DNA from: Bacillota bacterium
GTDB taxonomy: Bacteria > Bacillota > Clostridia > Acetivibrionales > DTU013
DNA length: 64,000 nucleotides
Direction of reading: 5' to 3'
NCBI GenBank assembly: GCA_023411575.1
Contig: JAEYOP010000018.1
Coordinates: 1-64,000, forward strand
Below are positions 52,316-61,974 of the stretch, piece after piece. The translations under genes were made by a program, and so were the position numbers. The notes under the pieces are model-generated. The model did no database searches. It worked only from the letters and a program-made list of their open reading frames with translations, and was not told the origin of the DNA. Numbering within the stretch: the first letter of the stretch is position 1; every line of letters starts with the position of its first letter.

Positions 52316-53422
52316 CTAGGAGGAAGGGAAGTGAACAAGGGATAAATCCTTCTCCGGCTTCACTGCAAGCCGGGTTATTTTATCCCTTAGTCTTTCCGCC
52401 ATAACAGGAGCTTCCATCAAGGGCTTGTTTTCTTTACCGTGCAGAAACGGTAGAAGCTGATGCCAAAGAGCTTGATAGATAGCCTGGACGCCATTGGGAT
52501 TGGCCGTGGTATCTCCTTCGGTTGCGAGGATGAAGTCATGATCGGGCAAACATATAGCCAGCTGCCCGCCTATGCCATATAATGCAAATCCGTTATTCCT
52601 GCATCTCCAGAACTGATACCCGTACCCTTGCCGTTCCTCGACAGCAGGCTGCAAACAGGTATCGATCTGTTTTGCCGTTGCTTCCGTGATAAATTTTTCC
52701 GGAATGAGCTGCTTGCCTCGAAATCTTCCATTATGCATGCAAGTGTAGGCAACTTTCGCCACATCTCTTAAGGTACAGATCAGTCCCGAACCTCCCTGGC
52801 AAATCCCCAAAGGACAGGTGAGCCATTTGATGTTTTCCGAACAGCCGAGTTCATTCAATAAGCTGCATCTTAGGTAGTCGAGCAGCGACATTCCGCTTAA
52901 TCTTTCTACGAGTGCGGATAATACGTGAGTGGATGAAGTATCGTAGGCAAAGCTGGTACCCGGATAACGAACCGGATGCACCGCAAAAAAGGTTCTGACC
53001 CAATCCTCACAGGACATCTGCTTATATGTGGTAAACTTGTGGGGGGAGGCCATACAAAGCATATCCTTTATGGTAGTCTCCCGGATATACGGATGGACCC
53101 CTTCGGGGGGAAGCTTATCGGGAAAATAATCGCAAATACGGTCGTCAAGCGATAACTTTCCCTCTTCCTGTAATATTCCGATTGCAACAGAGGTGAAGCT
53201 TTTTCCTACGGAGTACATCCGATGCGGGAAATCCGCGTCAAATGGGGCATAATAGCCCTCGGCAAAAACCTTGCCGCCCTTGAGCAGGATAAATCCATGC
53301 ATGCAGAGATCTTCCTGCTCTAATTCGTCTATGAATCCCAGTACGGATTCCGATGGAATTCCGACCGATTCCGGGGTCACAATATTCCAGTTCACGAGAT
53401 CGTCTTCCGCATATTTTTTCAT
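52316..53422 (-). CDS. Beta-lactamase-fold serine hydrolase
   Basis: The 368-residue protein belongs to the class C beta-lactamase/esterase superfamily. The nucleophile motif SVGK is at residues 71-74, and a Tyr in FAYDTSSTH near residue 160 corresponds to the YxN-type base. GIGGQLAI occupies the KTG position but lacks the Lys/His form. There is no signal peptide, so it is not a secreted lactamase; an intracellular esterase acting on sugar esters is likelier. AAGGTGGGG precedes ATG 53422. It is third in an operon with the isomerase and GH105. Confidence 0.82.
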   Translation of the reverse strand: MKKYAEDDLVNWNIVTPESVGIPSESVLGFIDELEQEDLCMHGFILLKGGKVFAEGYYAPFDADFPHRMYSVGKSFTSVAIGILQEEGKLSLDDRICDYFPDKLPPEGVHPYIRETTIKDMLCMASPHKFTTYKQMSCEDWVRTFFAVHPVRYPGTSFAYDTSSTHVLSALVERLSGMSLLDYLRCSLLNELGCSENIKWLTCPLGICQGGSGLICTLRDVAKVAYTCMHNGRFRGKQLIPEKFITEATAKQIDTCLQPAVEERQGYGYQFWRCRNNGFALYGIGGQLAICLPDHDFILATEGDTTANPNGVQAIYQALWHQLLPFLHGKENKPLMEAPVMAERLRDKITRLAVKPEKDLSLVHFPSS

Positions 53423-53463
53423 ATCAATCCCCACCTTCTTTTTTTGGGCCGGTATCCATCCGG

Positions 53464-54282
53464 TCAGCACTGCCGATACAGATCACGGATAAACCGGATA
53501 CTCCGGTCCACGGTTTCGGGGCGAGTGGATTCCATCGAAACAGGAATAGGGTTTTTCCGGGTCTTAACCAGCTTTAAAAGCAGATCATAGTTCAGCAGAC
53601 CGTCGCCGATCGTATCAATTACCTTTATACGGTTGTTTTCCATTTTAAAATCCTTCGCGTGGATGGCTGCAATCCTGTCTCCAAAAAGGTCGAAAGCTTT
53701 TCGCATCATCTCGTCCTGCCGGTGGTAATCTTCTTCTGGAATCAGATTCACAGGATCAAACACTACTTGCAGATGATCGGAAGGAATCGAATCCAACAGG
53801 CGTTTCATCCACTCAGGGGAACCGATCGTATCTTGCCCTCCGCCTTCAATTCCGACCACGGCATCAAACTTTTCCGCCTCTGATACAAGCTCTTTTACAG
53901 TATCTGTGAGAATCCTGAAAGCACTTTCCCGCTCATGCGGTTCCACATGCCCCGTCTCTGTAGCAACCATGCTGCAGCCGAACTCCCGGACGTACCGGAG
54001 GTGTTCTTTAAATAGCGCAATCTGGTTCCTTCTCTCGGCGGGATCAGGATGGATGGGATTGATATAGCAGCCGAGAACAGCAATTTGTACATTTTTACGG
54101 GCGAAAGCCTCTCTTATTTGGTTTGCAAGTTCCGAAGCCAGAAATCCCGGCCCGGCCTGTATTCCCGCAACTGCTTTGGACAAGGCAAGCTGAGTGCAGC
54201 GAAGCCCTTTTGCCGAAATTTTCTCCGCTAATTCTTCGACAGACAATTTTCCGAAGTCATGTGCTCTTATTCCCAGAATCAT
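53464..54282 (-). CDS. Sugar-phosphate isomerase/epimerase (TIM barrel)
   Basis: The 272-residue protein is a xylose-isomerase-like TIM barrel. Probable metal ligands stand in VGIEGGGQD, VVFDPVNL, AIHAKDF and SMESTRP, a pattern typical of the AP-endonuclease-2/epimerase family. The GGGGG at 8 bp upstream supports ATG 54282. Its start lies inside the end of GH105 copy 2 (26-bp overlap), so the two are coupled. It should isomerise or epimerise a sugar freed by GH105; the exact sugar is unknown. Confidence 0.85.
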   Translation of the reverse strand: MILGIRAHDFGKLSVEELAEKISAKGLRCTQLALSKAVAGIQAGPGFLASELANQIREAFARKNVQIAVLGCYINPIHPDPAERRNQIALFKEHLRYVREFGCSMVATETGHVEPHERESAFRILTDTVKELVSEAEKFDAVVGIEGGGQDTIGSPEWMKRLLDSIPSDHLQVVFDPVNLIPEEDYHRQDEMMRKAFDLFGDRIAAIHAKDFKMENNRIKVIDTIGDGLLNYDLLLKLVKTRKNPIPVSMESTRPETVDRSIRFIRDLYRQC

Positions 54283-55444
54283 ATGATTGCCCCCTGATAT
54301 GGCCATTATTTCCCATAAAATAATTTTCAATTTCCGAACAGCCCAGGATAAACGCCCCAATGCCTTTTAAATCGTTATATTTCACAGGTGCATTGATATA
54401 ATAATCATAAGTGCCGTCTCTATAGGGGATACCACCCAAGCCTGCAACCATGCAAGTACTTTTAAGATTGACATCACCCAGCGAGTCTACTTCCACGAAA
54501 TGATTTCCTATTCCCTTGTATGCTTTCATTGCGGCTTCAATATTCTCATCGCCCATATATCCTTTTCTGACTGCTTTTATTATGGCATACAAAAACATGC
54601 AGGATGCAGAGGCTTCCAGGTAATTTCCTTTTCGTGCGCCTTGATCCAGTACCTGGTACCATAATCCCGTTGACTGGTCTTGGACGGAAAGGATTGCCCC
54701 GATAATGCCCTTCACTATATCGATCATTTCTTTGCGGTCCTTATGGCTTTCAGGGAGGAAGTCCAAAGTATCCATAATTGCCATTGAGAACCACCCCAAG
54801 GAACGTCCCCAGAAATTAGGGGATACGCCGGTTTCCTTATTGGCCCATTTTTGCTCTCTGCTCTCGTCCCATCCATGGTAGAGCAAGCCTGTTTTGGGCT
54901 CTCTCCCATGCCTGTTCATCAGAATGAATTGGTTTGCAACATCATCAAATGCCCCAGGCTCATGAAAAAGTTCTGCAAACTCAGCGTAAAACGGCGCACC
55001 CATGTACAGCCCGTCCAGCCACATCTGATGGGGATATATGGCCTTATGCCAGAAGCCGCCCTCACTGGTTCTCGGATGAGTGTCCAGTTGGCTTCGTAAA
55101 AGATAGGCGGCCTTTTTGTACTTCATTTCTCCGGTTTGTTTATATAGGAGTAAAAGCAGCTTTCCATTATTGATATGGTCAATATTATATTCGCCCGGAG
55201 AATAGGTTTTTATATTTCCGTCGTTGTCGAGGAACTGATCCATATTTCTCTTAATATAATTGTAGTAATCGATGTTTCCCGTCATTAACCATACCTGCTC
55301 CATCCCTTTAAAGACAACACCATAATCATAGGACCAGTGTTCAGGCAAAACCGGATCCCGTTTTATAACGGAATCACACATCCTGACGGCCCATTGCCGG
55401 ACATCTGTTTTAAATTGATTTGTTCTGTTGCTTTCCGTCTTCAA
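54257..55444 (-). CDS. Unsaturated rhamnogalacturonyl hydrolase, GH105 (copy 2)
   Basis: The 395-residue paralog of the gene at 47159 has the same SYDYGVVFKGMEQVWL, YPHQMWLDGLYMGAPFYAEF (Asp144 catalytic) and FWGRSLGWFSMAIMDTLDF motifs. It is on the opposite strand and by eye clearly more A+T rich, so it was probably acquired separately or diverged early rather than being a recent duplicate. It is first in the operon with the isomerase and hydrolase. The gene upstream is a sensor kinase transcribed towards it; 70 bp separate them. Confidence 0.92.
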   Translation of the reverse strand: MKTESNRTNQFKTDVRQWAVRMCDSVIKRDPVLPEHWSYDYGVVFKGMEQVWLMTGNIDYYNYIKRNMDQFLDNDGNIKTYSPGEYNIDHINNGKLLLLLYKQTGEMKYKKAAYLLRSQLDTHPRTSEGGFWHKAIYPHQMWLDGLYMGAPFYAEFAELFHEPGAFDDVANQFILMNRHGREPKTGLLYHGWDESREQKWANKETGVSPNFWGRSLGWFSMAIMDTLDFLPESHKDRKEMIDIVKGIIGAILSVQDQSTGLWYQVLDQGARKGNYLEASASCMFLYAIIKAVRKGYMGDENIEAAMKAYKGIGNHFVEVDSLGDVNLKSTCMVAGLGGIPYRDGTYDYYINAPVKYNDLKGIGAFILGCSEIENYFMGNNGHIRGQSYDSGNKST

Positions 55445-55514
55445 TTTCTAAAACCTCCTTTACTGGATTTGATAAGAATTTATGCTTGCGGAATTGCTCT
55501 TCTCAATGCATGAC

Positions 55515-58385
55515 TCAGCTACCGGTCAGGACCGGTAAAACAATCCGGACCATTGTTCCGATATTTTCACGGCTTTCTATGCTAAAGGCGGCCTGATCGC
55601 CGAAATACAGCCTGATGCGCCGATAAACATTGGATAAGCCGATGCTGCTGCTGTTGTCGTCACCGGTTTCCGAAGTCAACTGTGTCATCAGCTCGTTTAT
55701 TCTTTCTTTTGACATGCCGGTGCCGTTATCGGAAATTTCAATAGTAACCCGGTTTGTTTCAATAAATCCTCTGACAGTGACAATTCCTTTATGCCGGATA
55801 TTTTCAAAACCATGCTTGATGGCGTTCTCCACAATAGGCTGTAAAATGAGCTTTATAGTCCGGCATTCCAGTATGCTGTCTTCAAATTGCTGTTTGATTT
55901 CAATCCGGTCGTGATTGCAGATTTCCTGAATGTAGATATAGCTTTTCAGGTGTTCGATTTCTTCCCGGAAGGTAACCTGATCCTTTCCCTTACTGATACT
56001 GCCCCTGAAAAAGCTGCCCAGAGCGGTAACCATATTGCAAATATCCTCTGCTCCTTTTTTATATGCCATCCAATTGATAGCTTCCAGCGTATTATATAGA
56101 AAATGCGGATTGATTTGCTGCTGCAAGGCTTTTAGCTGCGCTTCCTTTTCAAGCAGCTTGAGATCACTTTCGCGAAGCTTGGATTGGTAGTTTTCCAGCA
56201 TGAGCTTGTTGAATTCCTGAAACAGAACGGCGATTTCATCCTTCCTTTTTGTATTTATGTCAGGGTCGGCAGAGGAGCCCTTAATGAAAAACAGGAGCTT
56301 TTTTAGCGGCTTAGCCATTGAGGAAGTGATAAGGGTTGAAATGAAAAGGAGAAGAACGATATAAAGAATCAAGATGAATACACTATACATGAAAATTGGG
56401 AATAGGATGGATCGGAGCTGTGAAACCGGAATAACTCCTACGATATTAAAATTGAAATCAGAAGAAACAGTATTGACGACCAGATAGGAGCGGTTTTCTG
56501 AAGACAGTGAAAAGCTTCCGGCTTCCTTTTTAACAATTTCGGATAAAAAATCCTCCGATTGAAGAATAACTGAGGTTTCTGCGGTTTCATCGGACGAGAT
56601 GACGTTTGAATTTCCATCCATGAGGAGGATGAAATTGGAAATCTCCTGTTCCGGAATGCGGAAAACACTGTTGAGATAGCTCTGATCAATAAAGAAGACC
56701 GCATAGCCGAAATCGAACTGAAGGGACTTGAGACTGCCGGCTTTGCGGGCAAAGACCAAAACAGAACGGTTATGATAGTTGCTGATTTTTCCAAGGAAAA
56801 CAAGCTCTCCTATACTATTGTCCAATTTGTCTTTATAGCTGACATCCAGAGCAGTAATGGCGGCTGTGTCCAAATAGATATCCGAATAAATATTCTCGCC
56901 TTTTCGGTTATAAAGGTTCAGAGAATAAAATTCATTTCTGGAACGCTTAAAATCCGAAAACATGTCACGGATAACAGAATAGCCGGGTTCGGGAATTCTG
57001 TCGCTTTCGAGGCCGGGCCATGCATCCTGGAAGTCGTTGCTGTAAATCAATTCCTTTGTGATGTTGTTGAAGCTGTTAAAATTGTAATCTACATATTTCT
57101 TCACCTGGGAGATCGTATTGACCGTCAGGCTGGTGACTTTATCATAGTAAAGATGGTAATATCCGTTGGCGGTGGACAGGGTAAAAGCAAGTGCCGGTAT
57201 GATGATGGTAAACAGAAAATGGATAAACAATCTTGTTCTGAAGCTGGAATCCTTTAAAAAGAAATACCCTATGGTCTTGGGCTGTTCTTGCATGGGGCGG
57301 CTGTTATACATCAGCGTATCTGCCAGAGCGTGCAGGGGAATAGCTATTTTTCTGGCGGAATAATAGGAAAAAAACAGAATAAAAAGGATACAGGGGATGC
57401 TAAAGCCGAAGATGTAGAGATATGGGTTTGGGTGGCGATTGTTCGCGAAGACCTCCGAAAGCGGTATCTGTATGATCATGCGATACTGGTATGGCAACAG
57501 ATGATAATATGTTTTCAGCATCTTTATTCCATGGATCGTTTCATAAGAATACGGAAGGCCGTCCATGAGGCGCTCGTCAAATTGACCGGATAGGGCGGCG
57601 CTGCCACCGTTGTTGGACCAGATCACCTGCCTGTTGTTATCCAGCAAATACAGGTTGGCGGGCTGATCAAAACTGGAAAAGAGATCCGAGAACAATTCGT
57701 ATTTAAACGTAATGATAACAATTCCCTTTGTTGTTTTATCGGCATTGATCAGCTTTTTAACATAGGTCAGATTGCCGTCAACCAGGGAAACGATTTGTGC
57801 GTCCGTCATGTCAACTGAAGAGGAAGGGGCTTTGCGATACAAAAAGGGAGTATTATCCTCTGAATCCCGGCTAAGGAGTGGGTACTGCCTGCAGAAATCG
57901 TTGAAATTGAAGTCGTCGCCCAAATACCAGCCCTGCTTGTCCAGCTTGAATATATAGGACATGTCGTTTGACCCAAGGAAAAAAATCTGGTCAATGTAAT
58001 TTTGAAGAATAAATATTTTTGACAACTCGGCGCTTATATTATAAAGACTTCGGTTGATCAATTCATAATTGCGGCTGTCGAAGGGCAAAGATACGGCGTC
58101 GGTAATGACTGTACTGTTATTTATTTTTTTCAAACAATCGTCCATGTTGAGAAAATTATCGTTTAAATACTCATTGGACAGCTTTATGGAGCTTTTATAA
58201 TATTCCACCTGCTTTTCTACCAGGGACTTTGTAAAGTAATTATAGGATGCCAGGGAAAATGTAATAAATACAAACAATGCAAGAAAAACGGAATAAAAAA
58301 AGAGCCGGTATCGGATACTTGGGTTTCGGGTTATTTTTTGAAAGATTGATTTTATTTTCACGGGGATCAAATATTGGAATATCAT
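55515..58385 (-). CDS. Dual-sensor histidine kinase, YesM family (module C)
   Basis: The 956-residue kinase (counted from ATG 58385, where GGAG sits 6 bp upstream) has four membrane helices instead of two. TM1 is about 28-50, a first extracellular domain about 55-320, TM2 about 325-347. A linker leads to TM3 (about 384-405), a second extracellular domain (about 410-660) and TM4 (about 664-690). HAMP follows, then QQINPHFLYNTLEAIN (His near 760) and a HATPase with NGTGMS. Each sensor is flanked by FxxRxxFxHFxF-like helices. The regulator gene lies 18 bp upstream. Unusual architecture. Confidence 0.9.
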   Translation of the reverse strand: MIFQYLIPVKIKSIFQKITRNPSIRYRLFFYSVFLALFVFITFSLASYNYFTKSLVEKQVEYYKSSIKLSNEYLNDNFLNMDDCLKKINNSTVITDAVSLPFDSRNYELINRSLYNISAELSKIFILQNYIDQIFFLGSNDMSYIFKLDKQGWYLGDDFNFNDFCRQYPLLSRDSEDNTPFLYRKAPSSSVDMTDAQIVSLVDGNLTYVKKLINADKTTKGIVIITFKYELFSDLFSSFDQPANLYLLDNNRQVIWSNNGGSAALSGQFDERLMDGLPYSYETIHGIKMLKTYYHLLPYQYRMIIQIPLSEVFANNRHPNPYLYIFGFSIPCILFILFFSYYSARKIAIPLHALADTLMYNSRPMQEQPKTIGYFFLKDSSFRTRLFIHFLFTIIIPALAFTLSTANGYYHLYYDKVTSLTVNTISQVKKYVDYNFNSFNNITKELIYSNDFQDAWPGLESDRIPEPGYSVIRDMFSDFKRSRNEFYSLNLYNRKGENIYSDIYLDTAAITALDVSYKDKLDNSIGELVFLGKISNYHNRSVLVFARKAGSLKSLQFDFGYAVFFIDQSYLNSVFRIPEQEISNFILLMDGNSNVISSDETAETSVILQSEDFLSEIVKKEAGSFSLSSENRSYLVVNTVSSDFNFNIVGVIPVSQLRSILFPIFMYSVFILILYIVLLLFISTLITSSMAKPLKKLLFFIKGSSADPDINTKRKDEIAVLFQEFNKLMLENYQSKLRESDLKLLEKEAQLKALQQQINPHFLYNTLEAINWMAYKKGAEDICNMVTALGSFFRGSISKGKDQVTFREEIEHLKSYIYIQEICNHDRIEIKQQFEDSILECRTIKLILQPIVENAIKHGFENIRHKGIVTVRGFIETNRVTIEISDNGTGMSKERINELMTQLTSETGDDNSSSIGLSNVYRRIRLYFGDQAAFSIESRENIGTMVRIVLPVLTGS

Positions 58386-58403
58386 ACGGTTCTCCATAAA
58401 ACA

Positions 58404-60056
58404 TTATTCGCCCGGCAGCTTCCGCTTATATTCCAGGGGCGTTATACCGGTGAAGTTTTTAAAGGTATTTGTAAAATAGGTAGGGTCCTCATACCCTACC
58501 AGGCGACCGATTTCATATATTTTTAAATCCACCCGGTTCAGAAGCTCGATGGCTTTGGTTATCCTGAATTCCTTCAAATAATCCACAAAATTCGAACCGG
58601 TCTCTTTTTTAAACAGTATGCTGAAATAGCTTGGATTTAAAAAAACAGATTCAGCCGTTTGATTCAGCGTGATTTTTTCGTTATAGTGCTCTTCTATAAA
58701 CTTTTTCGCTTTTAGTATGCAGGGATAGGAGGAGGACCTGGATTTGCTGTTCAGGCTGCCGAGGCCGGCAGCAACCCTGGAAATTACCCCGGAAAGCGCG
58801 ATTTCAAGCTCGTTGTGGGACCGGAAGGCGTTGATGAAGGATAAAAACGGGGGATAGATGTTGATGATTTCACCCAGAGAGGTCTTGTGCTTGCTCAACC
58901 GTCTGTCAATGATGTTCAGCAACTGGAGGGCATAATTCTGGATGGTTTCGGGTTCCAGGTGGCGCAGCGCAGGGTCAAACGCTTCCCAGAAAGCCCGGAA
59001 GCCGGAAGCGCTTTTTTTCGCATCCCCTTCCATGAGCGCGTTAAGCAGCTGGTTTTCCGATTCATAGGGATATTCAAAAAAAGCATTAATCAGCGAGGAT
59101 TTGTCCTTCCAGGCATAAAAGAATTCCTGGGATTCGTCAAAGAACTTCCGTTTCAGGCTGATTTCGGCCTGCTTATAAGAGCTTGCCGCAAAAAGAATGC
59201 TTTTGTAGATATTACCTGTGCTGATCCTGCTGGAGCGGACAGGCAGACTGCCGGAATGACGCCGGACAATCCCCGAAATTTCTTCGGACTGATGTATGAT
59301 AAATTCATAGGGCGTTTCAAATTTATCCGGCAGGTTGAAGTTCAGCAGGATTATAAATTCATAATTGCGGCTGATATAAGCGTATCCCAAATTATTTATT
59401 TTCAGGTGCCTGCAGATTTCGGAAAAAAGATCATGTACGCAGTTGCGCATTCCGGGCTGCTTCCACAGTTCCGAAATACTATCGGCTTGCAGTATCATAC
59501 ACGCAAAATAATCGTAAGTTAAATTCAATTCCAGCAAATTTATTTTTTCTTCTATTTCCGCGTAGTCGTAGATTCTTTCTTCCAGTATGCCTTTGAGAAA
59601 ATTTTCCGCAGCCAGGGGAAGGCTTTCATTGATTTGTTTCTTATAGCTGTTGATCAGAGCGGGAATCTTTTTCCTTTCGTCCAGTTCCTTTTTCAACCGC
59701 AGGAAAAGGCTTTTCAATTCCTGCAAGTTGACAGGCTTTAAAAGATATTCGCTGATGCCTGCGCTGATTGCCTTTTTGGCGTAATCAAATTCCTTATAGC
59801 CTGTAAGCAATACGATTTTAATGTGAGGATAATCGCTGCTTAATCTTTTACTGAGTTCCAGACCATCTACAAAGGGCATTTTGATATCCGTAAGCACGAC
59901 ATCGGCCTGGGAGGCCTCCATCCGTTCAAGCGCCTCTTCGCCGTTGGAAGCGGAACAAACCGCTTCAAAGCCAAGCTCATTCCATTGAAAGGTCATTAAA
60001 CCGTCACAAACCAGAAACTCATCATCTACGATCATTATTTTGTAAAGGTCGCCCAT
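58404..60056 (-). CDS. YesN-like AraC response regulator (module C)
   Basis: The 550-residue regulator has a receiver domain (VDDEFLV near residue 10; TDIKMPFVDGLEL with phospho-Asp near 55; LKPV), a central unassigned region and two C-terminal AraC helix-turn-helix motifs with VFLNPSYFSILFKKETGSNF and VGYEDPTYFTNTFKNFTGIT. AAGGGA precedes the ATG. Here the regulator is upstream of its kinase, the reverse of module A. It is divergent from the binding-protein gene at 60406, its likely target. Confidence 0.92.
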   Translation of the reverse strand: MGDLYKIMIVDDEFLVCDGLMTFQWNELGFEAVCSASNGEEALERMEASQADVVLTDIKMPFVDGLELSKRLSSDYPHIKIVLLTGYKEFDYAKKAISAGISEYLLKPVNLQELKSLFLRLKKELDERKKIPALINSYKKQINESLPLAAENFLKGILEERIYDYAEIEEKINLLELNLTYDYFACMILQADSISELWKQPGMRNCVHDLFSEICRHLKINNLGYAYISRNYEFIILLNFNLPDKFETPYEFIIHQSEEISGIVRRHSGSLPVRSSRISTGNIYKSILFAASSYKQAEISLKRKFFDESQEFFYAWKDKSSLINAFFEYPYESENQLLNALMEGDAKKSASGFRAFWEAFDPALRHLEPETIQNYALQLLNIIDRRLSKHKTSLGEIINIYPPFLSFINAFRSHNELEIALSGVISRVAAGLGSLNSKSRSSSYPCILKAKKFIEEHYNEKITLNQTAESVFLNPSYFSILFKKETGSNFVDYLKEFRITKAIELLNRVDLKIYEIGRLVGYEDPTYFTNTFKNFTGITPLEYKRKLPGE

Positions 60057-60405
60057 GTCATTCCCTTCTTTATGCAGTGGTTTGATATAAAAATTTTATA
60101 ACATTGCCTGGGAGTTTTCCATATGGATTTTCAACAATCAAAAAAAACTAAAGAAATACAAAAAATGACCCGTTCATTCTCTTTTTTCCCGTTGCTACAA
60201 TAGAAGCATGCTTACAGCCATTTTAAGAATATTTGCTCTCAAGGCGGAAAGGGTCTCATTCAACTGATGGATCAACTGATTCTTGAAGGAGGTGCAAATT
60301 CATGGTTCAATTGAATTATGAAATCAATGATACATCATAACATTGGTGAGAAGCAACAACATCCTTATTTTCCCAGGCTCATCAATAAATTTGAAGGAGG
60401 ATTCC
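60057..60405 (+). promoter_or_regulatory. 349-bp divergent control region of module C
   Basis: The gap holds a candidate promoter with TACAAT (60196-60201) 17 bp after TTCATT (60173-60178). It also has a direct repeat TCAACTGAT at 60260-60268 and 60272-60280, which may bind the AraC-type regulator, and a 12-codon leader frame at 60302-60340. The left half is very A+T rich with A-tracts. No longer gene is visible. Confidence 0.5.
60302..60340 (+). CDS. Possible 12-residue leader peptide
   Basis: A perfect AAGGAGGTG (60286-60294) stands 7 bp before ATG 60302. The frame encodes MVQLNYEINDTS and stops at 60338-60340, 65 bp before the binding-protein start. It is too short to be sure, but the Shine-Dalgarno is as strong as any in the window and has no other gene to serve. 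Confidence 0.35.
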   Translation: MVQLNYEINDTS

Positions 60406-61959
60406 ATGAAAAAGCTATTCGCATTGATATTGAGTCTCTTTGTTATTTTATCTTTCGTTCTCCCTTCCTATGCAATTACGTCAGTACCGGTCACCGGAAT
60501 TAAGCTGGACAGCAAAAGCATCAATATGAAGCCTGGCCAGACCTATACCTTGAATATAACGCTTACCCCTGCCAATACGACACAAAAACTGCTGACCTTT
60601 TCCACCAGCGATTCCGATGTAGCCATGGTTACCAAAAGCGGTAAAATTGTCGGTGTAAATCCGGGCAAGGCGACAATCACGGTCCATTCCCAAAGCAACC
60701 AAAAGATTTCTGCGAAATGCACCATTGTTGTTGCTGACCGCAATGGAGAAGTAAACGTATTGGCGTATAACCAAAGGACCAGGGATTCCCTTTTCGGCCC
60801 TTTATATAACGATTTTACAAAAGCCACCGGCATCAAGGTGAATGTACTTCCGGTTACGGGAGACGGGGCAGACTATATGAGAAAGGTTGACATTGCCCTG
60901 ATGTCCGGAGATACGTTCGATGTATTTTTTGTTGGAAATCAGATTGACCATACAAAATACGTTTTGAACAAGTCGTTACTTGAATTGAGTGATTTTGCCA
61001 AAAACTATCAATATGATCTGAATACCAAGTATGGGAAATACCTGTTGAAATTCAGCGGGCAGGTGTATGGTATTCCCGGTTCTCCCAGCTACTGGGCGGT
61101 TTTCTATAACAAAAAAATCTTTGATGACGCAAAGGTGCCTTATCCCAAGGGGTACTGGACCTGGGACCAGTATGTTGAAACCGCGAAGAAATTAACCAAT
61201 CCCGAAAAAAAGATTTACGGTTCCTTCATGAATACGTTTGATGCCAACAACTACATACTGGCAAACCAAAAAGGCGTGAACGGATATAAGCCGGATGGCA
61301 CCAGCAATTTTGATGATCCTGCATTCATTGATTCCATCAAATTTTATGGAAGTCTTGGAAATACATTGAAGGTCCAGCCCAGCTTTGCGGAACAGTCTTC
61401 CAAAAAACTGCCCGCGGAAAGCTTTGTGTCAGGAAACTATGCGATGCAATTCTGCGGGTCCTGGCTACTTTCCCAGCTGTCCGACCGGGTAAAATATCCA
61501 AGAGACTGGGATTACGGCATTACTCAGGTCCCAGTTCCAGATGCCAGCTCAAAGAATAACGTAGGCGCCATCGGGTTTGTTCAAATCAATAAAAACGCCA
61601 AAAACAAGGATAATGCATTCCGGCTGGCTACCTTTATCGGAGAAAACCAGTACAAGTATACAAATGAAATCCCTGCGCTTGCTGATTTTGACAAGGACGA
61701 TTTTCTCAAGCTTTTCGAGCAGGGCGCAAAGGATTCAGGCGGGAGCGTCACAGCGGAAGACCTTTATAATGCGCTTATTAATAACGGTTTAGGCTTCAGA
61801 CCTGAAAAAATTACCGGTTCCATTCCCGCCCAGTATAAAGCGATTATAGTGAAAGAGGTTCAGCTGTATTATCTGGGCCAAAAATCGGCTGAGGATGTCT
61901 GCAAGAGCATCAAGGAACAGGCCGATGCAGAAATCATGAAATTGAAACAGAATAAGTGA
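60406..61959 (+). CDS. Sugar-binding protein fused to an Ig-like (BIG2) domain (module C)
   Basis: The 517-residue protein starts at ATG 60406 after GAAGGAGG. A signal sequence (KKLFALILSLFVILSFVLPS, ending YA) appears cleavable by signal peptidase I; there is no lipobox Cys. Residues about 26-110 match a bacterial Ig-like group 2 domain (VTGIKLDSKS, KPGQTYTLNI, SGKIVGVNPGKATITV). A CUT1-type solute-binding domain follows (QVYGIPGSPSYWAVFYNKK hinge). A soluble or wall-bound importer component is unexpected, as Gram-positive binding proteins are normally lipoproteins. Confidence 0.88.
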   Translation: MKKLFALILSLFVILSFVLPSYAITSVPVTGIKLDSKSINMKPGQTYTLNITLTPANTTQKLLTFSTSDSDVAMVTKSGKIVGVNPGKATITVHSQSNQKISAKCTIVVADRNGEVNVLAYNQRTRDSLFGPLYNDFTKATGIKVNVLPVTGDGADYMRKVDIALMSGDTFDVFFVGNQIDHTKYVLNKSLLELSDFAKNYQYDLNTKYGKYLLKFSGQVYGIPGSPSYWAVFYNKKIFDDAKVPYPKGYWTWDQYVETAKKLTNPEKKIYGSFMNTFDANNYILANQKGVNGYKPDGTSNFDDPAFIDSIKFYGSLGNTLKVQPSFAEQSSKKLPAESFVSGNYAMQFCGSWLLSQLSDRVKYPRDWDYGITQVPVPDASSKNNVGAIGFVQINKNAKNKDNAFRLATFIGENQYKYTNEIPALADFDKDDFLKLFEQGAKDSGGSVTAEDLYNALINNGLGFRPEKITGSIPAQYKAIIVKEVQLYYLGQKSAEDVCKSIKEQADAEIMKLKQNK

Positions 61960-61974
61960 TTTGAACGGAAAGAT

